Source: Plutella xylostella
Taxonomy: Eukaryota; Arthropoda; Insecta; Lepidoptera; Plutellidae
Direction: 5' to 3'
Length of the DNA: 64,000 nucleotides
Assembly: GCF_932276165.1 (NCBI RefSeq)
Contig: NC_063997.1
Coordinates: 2,490,001-2,554,000 of the forward strand
The notes under the pieces were generated by a model, which saw nothing but the letters and a program-made list of their open reading frames with translations, ran no database searches and was not told where the DNA came from. Of this stretch, positions 48,101 through 57,447 are shown piece after piece. A program made the translations under genes and the position numbers. Positions within the stretch are counted from its first letter, which is position 1. The number at the start of each line of letters is the position of its first letter.

Positions 48101-49935
48101 TGTAATATTTACCATCTTAAATTATTTTCTGAGTAAGATCAAGTGAAAAATAAAAGTGAATCCCCTACACTTACCTCAAACGGCCTGGCTGTGCTGTGTA
48201 CACGAGCTATGTGCTTTTTCAAATTACCAATAGTGGTCATTGTTCTCGGACAATACATACATTTACAAGGCTTCACGTCTAGATGAGTTTTTTTGTGCAA
48301 ATTCAGAAGAGTTTTCGTACGACCTTTGTATGGACATACATCGCATTTAAAGGGAAATATGTTGTAATGTGTACTCCTGAAATGTAAGACAGAGCGTTAA
48401 TATAATAAGTAGTTATAACATTATTGTGTGAGGCTGAGCTTATTGCTCTATTATTATTACTGCCATAGCGTTTTTTCTACTTATATACCTACTTGCATGA
48501 CCATCAATAATGTAGCATAACTAATTATATAAGACTCACATGTGTAGTCGCAGATGTGCTGGGGATGGGCATATTTTCCCACAGTGGTCACATAGAAACT
48601 GTTTCTTGGTTCTCACTGGCTCCCTCGTTGGCTCATCATTTTGCGATTTTTTTGTTTGTGTTGAGATTTCCTTGGAAAAAATGAGATGAATTATGTATTT
48701 CGATTTACAAAAATATTATAACTAGTTAAGTACTTACTGATTTACTTATCAATATTTTTTATATGTACCAGTTACACAAATACTATTAAAAAAAATTGGT
48801 TTATAGCTACGTTTATAGCTAAGTATACCTTTTCTTTCATTTCGTCACAAATTTCATTTGAGAATATATCATCTGTATCATCATAAAACTCTTCAACTTT
48901 TATTCTACTTTTGTGAACTTCTTTGCATTTGTCTGCTACACTGCAAACATTTTCTGGAACACATTATTTTAATAAACATTCTAGGCATGTATTTCAATAC
49001 ACATTTACTTACTATTTAATTTACAGTCACCAAGAATAGGTGTACTTATGGATAAATTCATATTCTCTATTTGTAGACAAAAAAATATAAGTAAATGAAT
49101 TTCAATGAAGGCATCAAATTGTTAGTTACCCATAGATTTCCCCGCTTTAACCAATGTTTGCGTTAAGAGAGCTCTCCGGAAAGCCTGGTCGCTGGCCCGG
49201 CACATGTCCCGGAACTTGATACAGCCGTCCAGCAGGTACAAGCAACTCCGGCAGATGGACTTGGGAAGCATGTCACATTCTTCTATCTGTAATTTCAACA
49301 AATTCAGCGCAAAGGCAGTTCTGAGTAAAAATTAGTGAATTGAAAGTAAAATTATACTTATTATTGGAGATTATTTTTGGAGAGGTCACGGCTACGAAAC
49401 ATACATTTGAACTAGAGGGGGTTATTAAGAGATGCTGAGATATAGAGGGCTGTTAACAATTTAAAAAGTCAGTCTGTTAAATTTTGATTATATTTATTAA
49501 GAAGAAATACTTGAATTATCAAAAAGGACCACTAAAAATTAGAGCTTACCAGCACACCAGAGAAGCATTTGATTTCGTTTGCAAGGTATGTTTTGTGAGA
49601 ATTTTTAAATATTGAAACATCAGCCTTAGATTTACTGCAAACTCTGCATAGATTCAGAGAAAGAGTTGATTTATTTGTTTTCATTCTGAAAATGATAAAA
49701 AGTAATTAGAATATAAGGTTACCTACCTATTTTATTTTATTCTTGTACAAATGATCTTCCAAATAAACTTTCAATTTTACATTCATGCCAATGTAGTTAG
49801 TTATTTGTATTTAAGTAACATACATAGTTATAATAGGTTGTTAATATCACTGAAGTAGTTCACTTACACTTTCTGTGTTTTCAAATTTCTTCCAGATTTT
49901 GTTGATTTATTTTCCCGTTGCTGTTTTGCAGACAT
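45131..49935 (-). CDS. ZAD-C2H2 zinc-finger protein, cluster gene 4 (362 aa, eight exons)
   Basis: Exons (minus): 49935-49868, 49685-49550, 49286-49130, 48953-48829, 48670-48540, 48376-48175, 47836-47721 and 45284-45131 (TAA). ZAD cysteines Cys36, Cys39, Cys80 and Cys83 (LCRVCSKSKAD, SICRSC). The acidic linker is shorter than in genes 2 and 3. Five C2H2 fingers: CDHC, CDVC, CMYC, CSIC and CEIC, the last completed in exon 8 (KKHLRKHQFRIH). Exon 8 is separated by a 2.4-kb intron holding a piggyBac-like element and a hAT element with a SINE inside. The exon 5 acceptor is CCAAG, not the usual CAG. All frames are open. Putative nuclear DNA-binding factor, target unknown. Confidence 0.87.
45431..46471. 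mobile_element. Non-autonomous piggyBac-like element
   Basis: TTAA on both sides (45427-45430, 46472-46475). Inverted ends of about 35 bp start CCCATGGAAGTAATAATACA on the left and ACCATGGAAG on the right (complement). TTAA targets and CCC starts are piggyBac hallmarks. No transposase is encoded. Located in intron 7 of ZAD gene 4. Confidence 0.8.
46520..47669 (-). mobile_element. hAT element remnant with the C-terminal dimerisation region
   Basis: 8-bp duplication AGTACTAC on both sides (46512-46519, 47670-47677); ends CAAGGCCGGATTTA and CAGGGCCGGATTTA (complement). A minus-strand frame at 47102-46827 includes FPDFEIALRMYLILMTSNCTGDRLFKKMKII, the hAT dimerisation motif seen in ZMYM-type transposases. 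The catalytic part is missing. A SINE is inserted at 47256-47515. Confidence 0.85.
47256..47515 (+). mobile_element. tRNA-derived SINE, copy 2
   Basis: Same family as 8768-9040: A-box-like TGGCGTAGTGG, B box GGTTCGATTCC, the same body. The 3' tail runs into (TATTATTAT)n up to about 47575. Confidence 0.87.
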
Positions 49936-50599
49936 TGTGTTTTCAGGAAAATATAAGTAGTTCATCTTGTAGGCTTATAACTTTATACAGATAAATTATT
50001 ATCCCATAAAGGTGGAACTGGGAATCGGTTAAATAGCTATTTTTATTAGATGTAGTAGGTACCACTAATAAACCTTTCTTTACCTATGTTTCACAAATAA
50101 ATGATTCTAATTCTATTTCAATTTACCAAATCAAATTTATCGTGTTTATCACTGTATTTACTTTTATGCTCAAATCTTTCACTCGTTGTGTTTTTCTCTG
50201 TAAACATACTTACTCAGAATAATAGCAGTATCACCACAGATTACCACTTGCTTTCTAGAATATAACGAGACCCTCAGAATAATAACTCTACTCTGTCCCA
50301 GAGAGTACATTTGATTTGGTACCTAATACCTACCTACCTACCATTAGTAGATACCTAAAACTAGGGTAGGTACCTACGTACCTACCAAAAACTAGTTCTT
50401 CTCAGCCAGCTGTTTTCAAGAAACATCATTTCTGCCCAATATCATGTCAACACCTTGTGTTTTTTGGATGTTCGATATTGTTTCAAACAAATCAAACACA
50501 TTTAGGTATAATCATTAATTACTTTTAATATCACAAGGGTAGTAAATCTTTACCACTTTATTCACATTGGTAGGTAAATTATAGGTACTATGAATGATT
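49936..50599. other. Intergenic region between ZAD genes 4 and 5
   Basis: AT-rich; short runs of TACC/TACCTA near 50320-50390. Promoter of gene 4 and 3' flank of gene 5 expected here. No coding sequence. Confidence 0.45.
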
Positions 50600-53500
50600 T
50601 TAGACTGAATCTTTCACAGGCGCTGTCCGGGAACATAGTATGTAGGATGGCAGCTTGTTGGGGAGGGTTGACTTTTCTTGCTGAATTTTATGAATACGCC
50701 ATAGATGTTTACGAATATGCTTTCTGAAAATAAAATATTTATTAAGATTAAAACCTTAAAATACAGATTTTCCTGAACTAAATACGTATAAATGAAGGAC
50801 TACGAAGTAAGGGTACTTATAAAAATTTAACTTACTGTCTTATTACTTTTTTACAGATTTCACACTCTGCATATCCACGATTTTCGTGGATCGCGTTGTA
50901 ATGCCTTTTTAGATCGGATTTAATTTTAAACGTTTTGTCGCAACTGGTACACTGAAATTAAAAAACATTAATTTACTAATAGTACACTTGAGTGCAATGT
51001 ATGAATGAATTAATTGAAAATATGTAGGTATCAATGATTTCAAAAGGAAGGATACGCCCTTCAGAACATTTTACTCAAACCTTCTACATACAAGCAAAAT
51101 AACTGCCATCTGTCATAATTTGTTGGAACTATGTCAGAGCCGAGCTACTTATCCTGACGACGCAACCTTGTACGTGCGTTCATATTTTACCTCACCGGAC
51201 AGTAGGTACATAATAATATGAGTGAGTTGCATACGGACGTCCGTACAAGGTTACATCGTGCGGCCATTGTAGACTTTGGTAGTAAAATAATTATCGCTTT
51301 AAAATGTGTTTATTTATTTATTAAGGATGATACGATATTCCATATTCCTTTTTGACCTTCGTATCATAGTTTTTGTAGCCTTTCACAACAAAAATAGGCA
51401 TATTTTCACAAGAAACAAAGACTATCTCTCCGTCACAGACAACTGTCGACTGAGGACCGTTGGCCCTAAAATGACTATTTTAGGGCCAACGCGCGGGTGC
51501 CATTTTCTTCAGTGGTTGGGCCTGTCCTTACGCAGTAATATATATGTCAATGGTAGGTATGTTTCATGTTTCTGCAGGTATTGTCTATGCGATCTTTACA
51601 ATATTATTAGCACGATTAGATGATTACACACCTTAAATGGCCTGAAGCTAGTAGTACTGTGTATACGATCCATATGTTTCTTGAGATTGCCGGTGGACGT
51701 CATTGTTCTCGGACACAGCATGCATTTGAATGGTTTAACTTCAAGGTGAGTTTTTTTGTGAAGATTGAGAAGACTCTTTGTGCGTCCTTTGTACGGACAT
51801 AAATCACAGGCGTGAGGGAAAAAATTGTAGTGTATTTTCCTGAAATAAAGGAAAAATATGAAAATGTTCCGAAAAAAATATAAAATTAAATAGTTTTTTT
51901 TTTTTTATGATTTTGCAAACATGCGATCAGTACGTGTACTATGAGCAGTTGTGTTGAGAGAGTTTGGCTTGGTAAGGTAGCCCTCCCATTGTCAGGCACC
52001 CTTTATTATTTGCTTCCCCTTTTTATAGGTTATCCCATGTGTGCAGCCTCTTCAGGCGTCTGGTCTTAGGTGGATCGCTAAGCATTTGGGCAAGCTTGTT
52101 TTGATGGTGGGTAATCCTGTCCTTGTATCTTTTTGTTTTCATATATATTTCCTCCTTAACTGTGTTAAGACCTAGGTATTCGTGGATATCTTCCATTCTT
52201 GAGAACCATGGGGCGTTTACTATAGCTTTGAGCACACTATTTTGGAACCTTTGTAGTATTTCTGTGTTAGATGTTTTGGCTGTTCCCCACAGTTCAATGC
52301 CGTATGTCCATATTGGTTTCAATTTCACTCCACAGATAGTCGAGATTTCCTGCCCAGGAGCCACTCCAGAGATTTGTATTTATGGTTTAGTTGGTCTCGT
52401 TTCTGTTGGATGTGAGTCTTCCAGGTCTGTTTACGGTTGTTAAATTAAATAGTTAAAAATTATAAAATAGGGAAATCTTACTTATGAGATTCTAAATTAG
52501 ATCTCGATGGTGTTGATTTCCCGCATGTTTCACACAAATATTGTTTTTTCGAAACCTCAGTCGAGTCTGGTTTGTCATGTTGTAACTTTGCTTTGCACTT
52601 TGTCAGGTGCTTATTATATGAAGCCTGAAAAACAAAACCAATCAATGTAGGAAACAACAAGTAGTAGTAATTGTGTCCATGGTTTTTGTGTACAAATAAA
52701 GAATATCTTGACTTATCTTATTTTTTTTTCATTTTTAAAAGTAAAGATGTACTTTTACCATATTATGGAAATCCTTAGAGCAATCAGTGCAGTCCCACAG
52801 ACCAGTTTCAGAGTAAGGTGGAGAAGGAACATTGCTAGAGTCAGCACTTCCACTGATGCCCATTATTTCTTCATCTTTATTAGCATCTGTACAGTTGGCT
52901 TCAGTGTAATTTGTGACTCTGTCATTTGCATCCATTTCATTTATGTTATTTGCAGTAAAGTCATTTTCTTCAGCACTATTTGCATCCATATCATTTTCAA
53001 AACTATCATCTGTAAAATACAAAACAAATTTGGGAATATATACTTTCATTTTAATACTTGTCCTTATCCTGCTGATTCAATTTGTATAACAGCAAAGTAC
53101 AGTTAATGACAAGAGTATGATTGCTATCTACCTTAATAGCAATCTTTCTTTAGTCTTTTTCTGTGTAGCTAACATGAATAATAATAATATAATGTGTTAC
53201 TTGATGTAAGTGTATTCAAGAACTGCTTACTTGACACACATTCTTCAACTTTAACTTCAACTGGTAGGACATTTATGGGTGGATTTTGATGTTTTACAAT
53301 AGTGGAGTAAGTTTTCCGGAATGCTTTATCACTTTGCCTGCACATGTGTCTAAACAAAATACATCCATGTAGCAGTTTATAGCATGTGTCACAAATAAAA
53401 TGAGGGAACTTGTCCAATTTACTAATCTGAAACACAAATAAGAGTAAACTTTCATTTTACATTCAAATAGTAGGTACTTTGGATCAAAATTAAAATTATA

Positions 53501-53937
53501 TGTAAAAATATAAAATTTAATTAATATCAGTAAGAATTACCGTAACACCAGAGAAATATAAAATTTCTTTGGCTAGATAAGATTCTAAGCAATTGTTAAA
53601 TATAGGTGCGTCGGCAGTGGGTTCCCTGCATACTCGGCAAATCTTGTTAGTTATCATTTTAGTTTTGATTCTGAAAGTAATTATGAATGAATATAATATT
53701 TTTTATATATTGTACCTGTAGTGTCATAAGCCTACAGTGTAATAGATGGATATTTTTTATACAGGAATTCTTATAAGATATTTTTTAACTAGCGATACTC
53801 ATCTCATGAGAAAAAGCTTAAGTAATGCAATTTAAAAGTGAAGTGAAGATCTAAATTAATTTATAAGTAACTTACTTTCTCTTTCTTTGTAATGCTTTTG
53901 ATAATATTACTGACTTCATTAAAACAAGAGAAGCCAT
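50600..53937 (-). CDS. ZAD-C2H2 zinc-finger protein, cluster gene 5 (409 aa, eight exons)
   Basis: Exons (minus): 53937-53876, 53670-53541, 53426-53231, 53009-52759, 52624-52482, 51839-51632, 50951-50836 and 50723-50600 (TAA). The N-terminus MASLVLMKSVILSKALQRK resembles genes 1 and 2. ZAD cysteines Cys32, Cys35, Cys76 and Cys79. The acidic, Asn-rich linker ends with a C2HC finger split over exons 4/5 (WDCTDC, then YNKHLTKC), shared only with gene 1. Five C2H2 fingers follow: CETC, CDLC, CMLC, CTSC and CEIC. Exon 3 is longer than in the other genes because its linker is extended. The exon 6 donor is GTGTGT. Intron 5 carries a LINE fragment. The layout suggests genes 1 and 5 keep the ancestral form. 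Confidence 0.9.
51458..51491. repeat. Perfect 15-bp-arm palindrome
   Basis: CGTTGGCCCTAAAAT, four bases, then its exact complement. In intron 6 of ZAD gene 5, inside a larger, less perfect inverted arrangement (CAACCTTGTACG at 51172 and CGTACAAGGTT at 51242). Probably MITE debris. Confidence 0.55.
51960..52440 (-). mobile_element. LINE reverse-transcriptase C-terminal fragment in gene 5 intron 5
   Basis: Minus-strand frame with KPIWTYGIELWGTAKTSN, LQRFQNSVLKAIVNAPW and LGLNTVKEEI, the typical C-terminal region of jockey-clade LINEs. Both ends truncated. Confidence 0.82.
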
Positions 53938-55106
53938 TTATTACATCAATTTACCTTATTACCTTGTAAAAAAGTAAAATATTGATCGATATTTATTACA
54001 AATAAGTTTGCCCTGCCTTGCGGGACATCCAGAACACAGATTAGACAGCCTATGTACTATAGTACAGATAGGTATCTGCCATAGAACAGTCCGGTCGTTA
54101 GTGAGCTTGTACACCCCACCCTGGATGACAGATGTCAGTTTTAAGCCCTCACATTGAAATGATTGCATTATATACTCTTTGTTTTATTTATTTTTACGGT
54201 GGCCGCTAGATGGCTCTGTTTCAGTTTTTATTATACCCAGTAATAAAACAAAGCTGTAAATCTCCTGTAAATGAAACGAAAGTAGGTACAACTTATACAA
54301 CAATTTATTATAAATAATATAACAAATGTTACTATCACTACATGAATAAGTGTTACAAAAGGAACAAAAATATATAACTTTTCTTTGTACAAGAGGGTAC
54401 ATAATTAACTTATCAATATTCTATACAATAATAAAATAAGCGTTGCGGTATTATTTTGTACAATAAGGTTAAAACAGTTAATAAAACAATGATTACATAG
54501 GTATATTAATGATCCATAGTGCAATTTACCTAAATTAAATTTATTAATAGAGCAAGTACAAAAATACAGCTTTAAATTTAACTAAATATCGGTCACTTAT
54601 GAATTAACAACTTAAGTAAACTAAAACAGTTTTAAAATAACTAAATTAATAGCACTTAAAATTAATTTACCACTTACAATGCACAAACAAAAATATACAT
54701 CACCTAATTATAAAAAATACATTCTTCAGCGATTGCCAATATTTACCAAAATTTAATAAATACTTATGATTTGTGCTTGTACAAAAATAAAGCTTTAAAA
54801 ACTGAATAAGTGCCTTTTACAATGAATTAACAACTTAAATATATTATATGTTATTCAAAATAGTAAGTAAACAAAAATACAGTTAAGACATTAACAAAGT
54901 CACTTAAAATTAATTTACAACTTCAAATTCATTAACATAATAACAGCTAATTAATCATTAACTTATTATAAAAAAAATACAATTCATGTTAAATAAGTGA
55001 ATTAAAAATAATAACAATGTAAAATCTTATAAAATATATCAACTAACTAATACTGCTAGGCGATCTGAAACAAAAAATACGATTTAACAATGATTATAAA
55101 GTCAAC
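53938..55106. other. AT-rich flank between ZAD gene 5 and the P-element relic
   Basis: The left part should contain the gene 5 promoter. From about 54290 to 55060 the sequence is extremely AT-rich with recurring AATTAACAACTTAA-like phrases and no coding sequence. It may be the 3' non-coding part of the P-like element, but no terminal repeat was found. Confidence 0.4.
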
Positions 55107-56115
55107 CTACTTTTTAACTCTTAACGTAGTATATTTTTTAAATGCAATTTCTTGCATAGGGGTCATAGATGATGATGACATTTTGCCTAAAAATGACCCT
55201 TTCATAATTTTATTGATACAATTGCACCAATTGTGAATTTGAACTCGGCACACCAGACTGACAAACATATCTAGTAGTTCTCGACAATGCTGACTACATC
55301 CCAACCAGCTTACATCTGCTGATTTTAGAAATTCTACTTTAATATATTTTACTACACTCTTTTGGTGACTATGATATTCTAAATATTGATTAATGCAAGT
55401 TACTAATTTCCGGAACAAAATGATAAATTTAGTATTTGGATACTTTAAGTTTCTTCCCTTTAAAAGCCTACGCTCTCTTTGTGTAACCCAGTCATGTACA
55501 TCAGTAATTTCGGTAGTCAACATTGTTTTTCGACAATCAGTGCAAGGTATCTTTTTAATAAGTTGGCGTGATACAAATCCGGCAGTGAAGGCAGAAGAGC
55601 GGACGTTCTGCGTCTCCTCGCGCGCCTGCTGCAGCAGCGACGGCGACGGAGATGCTCGCGGCTCACGGGAAGGGCCTGCAACAGGCAAACTAGCTGGAGC
55701 ACCATGGACTTCGAACATTAATCCCTTATTAAAGATAGCCTCCCCCATATCCTCCTCGCAATTAGAGTTCGGAGAATGTGGGCCGAGGACATCAGTCACT
55801 AACAGAGACTTAAAGGAGCAGATGAACGAATAAGGGTCAGGATTAACATTCCTATAATTAAGTGCGCGTATTCGGCCAAAAAAATTCTCTAACGGGTCCT
55901 GATTTAAATTACGAGTGTAAAAAAAGCTTACACCCATATCTTTAAGCTCAACCCACAAATTTATAAAACTTTCTAATGTTGTTATCCAGTTTTTTACACT
56001 GGGTACCCTTTTTCGATCACCAACATTAGTATCTACATAGTATAGATCCTGCAAAACTCTAATACTCTCCTTCCAAAAGTCCAGATGTTTGCACTCTCCA
56101 TTTATTTCTTTAACC
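55107..56115 (-). pseudogene. P-element/THAP9-type transposase, C-terminal part only
   Basis: Minus-strand open frame, about 335 codons from the junction near 56115 to a stop at 55107. It carries NGECKHLDFWKESIRVLQDL, TLESFINLWVELKD and the signature NQDPLENFFGRIRALNYRNVNPDPYSF, then FTAGFVSRQLIKKIPCTDCRK. These match the C-terminal half of P-element transposases and their relatives such as THAP9. The N-terminal THAP DNA-binding domain and the central part are absent. The frame stops being P-like where the LINE 5' region begins, so a LINE insertion or a rearrangement at that point removed the 5' half. The frame is undamaged, so the loss may be recent. Confidence 0.8.
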
Positions 56116-56181
56116 CTTTAACTTTAACCTTTAACTTTAAGTCGCGCGCGATCAGCTGACGCGTGAGGTCACTGAACCTAT

Positions 56182-57447
56182 GTGTGCGTAACAATGACTT
56201 CCCAAGTGCTAAAATGTAGTAACTGTAACATTGTGATATGTGAAATCCTAGCTTTTATTCAAAATAAGCTGGACGTGATGGATGAAGAGAGTTTGTTGCG
56301 TGTTTGTGCTACTTCCTTCCCGGAGGAAGATGTCGCGGAAGCAAAGAAGCTCCTGTTTGATTCTGTCTCTAAGACAGGAATAAGGCGGAGGAAAGCTGGC
56401 AAGAACCGTCGGGAGCTGGAGGATATCATAGATCTCTTCCAACAAACACCCCCAGAGGAGATGCCCATATTTGTTGCTCGAGACCTACTAAAACTTCCAC
56501 CTGTAAGTTTTGACCATGTAGACGTGACTAGACTCTTGAAGGACATTGTTGTAATACAAAAGGAGCTTAGAAACATCCAGGAATTCTATGCATCTGATGT
56601 CCAATATGCCACCGTTAACGAGTTGCAAGATTTGAAATTGGAAATCGAGAATCTCAAAAAGTCGACGACGATTCCATCTACGGTCAAAAATGACTTGTAT
56701 GTGAATACCCACAGAGGAGCTTTTTGCATGCAAGACAGCTTCGAGTGCAATAGCGGCCCGATGGGCCTACTACACGGCACTTTATATTCTACCCCCGAGA
56801 AAGCCGATAAGAGCGATGTCGGCAAACCAACAGATTCGAATAAGCCGTCCTGCTCATACGCAAGCGTAACGGCTACTACTAATCAGAATAGCCGTCTCAC
56901 TCACACGCATGGTGAATCGAAGCGCGTGGAGGCCCGCGCGGCCACCGCTGGCGCTGTTGCGAACCGGACAGTGGCGAAACCGCGGTGGGCCTCAATGCCA
57001 GCTGACGCGAACAATAAGGAGGATTGTAATCTGGAGTCTGATTGGGTAACGGTCACTAGACATAGAAAGAAGACTAACGCCCGCTTTCAAGCAAGAGAGG
57101 GGCGAGCTCAAGTCTCTGGAAGCTCAACTTTTAAGGCAGCGGATGTTAAGATACCTTTATATATATATAATGTCTCAAAAGAGACGAAAGTCGAGGATAT
57201 TTCGAATTATATAATGAATAAAACCGGTGCCCAGGTAACACTGGAGAAGGTAATAATGAAAGAAGAAAAAGATTATGACTCATATAAAATGTATGTATCG
57301 AAGAGTAAGTTAAATCTTTTTGAAGACGACAATTTGTGGCCAAGTGGAATCCTGTTTCGGAGATATATTGTTTTCAACAAAAACAGAAAAGACTCGGAGG
57401 ATAAAAAACCATCAAATAAAAATGGCGATGAGCAAAGACACGATTAA
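56182..57447 (+). CDS. LINE ORF1 protein (421 aa)
   Basis: Acidic N-terminal region, a predicted coiled coil at about residues 120-165 (VIQKELRNIQEFY, ELQDLKLEIENLKK), a Ser/Thr/Ala-rich middle and a C-terminal globular region (KIPLYIYNVSKETKVEDISNYI onward to ILFRRYIVFNKNR). This region fits the RNA-binding C-terminal domain of insect LINE ORF1 proteins. No CCHC knuckles seen. ORF1 proteins coat the element RNA. The start could also be the Met at 56194. Overlaps ORF2 by 26 nt, which sits in the +1 frame. Confidence 0.75.
   Translation: MCVTMTSQVLKCSNCNIVICEILAFIQNKLDVMDEESLLRVCATSFPEEDVAEAKKLLFDSVSKTGIRRRKAGKNRRELEDIIDLFQQTPPEEMPIFVARDLLKLPPVSFDHVDVTRLLKDIVVIQKELRNIQEFYASDVQYATVNELQDLKLEIENLKKSTTIPSTVKNDLYVNTHRGAFCMQDSFECNSGPMGLLHGTLYSTPEKADKSDVGKPTDSNKPSCSYASVTATTNQNSRLTHTHGESKRVEARAATAGAVANRTVAKPRWASMPADANNKEDCNLESDWVTVTRHRKKTNARFQAREGRAQVSGSSTFKAADVKIPLYIYNVSKETKVEDISNYIMNKTGAQVTLEKVIMKEEKDYDSYKMYVSKSKLNLFEDDNLWPSGILFRRYIVFNKNRKDSEDKKPSNKNGDEQRHD

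Noticed and set aside
55393..55833. 146-codon plus-strand frame
   Set aside because: Antisense shadow of the P-type transposase frame, which carries the recognisable motifs.
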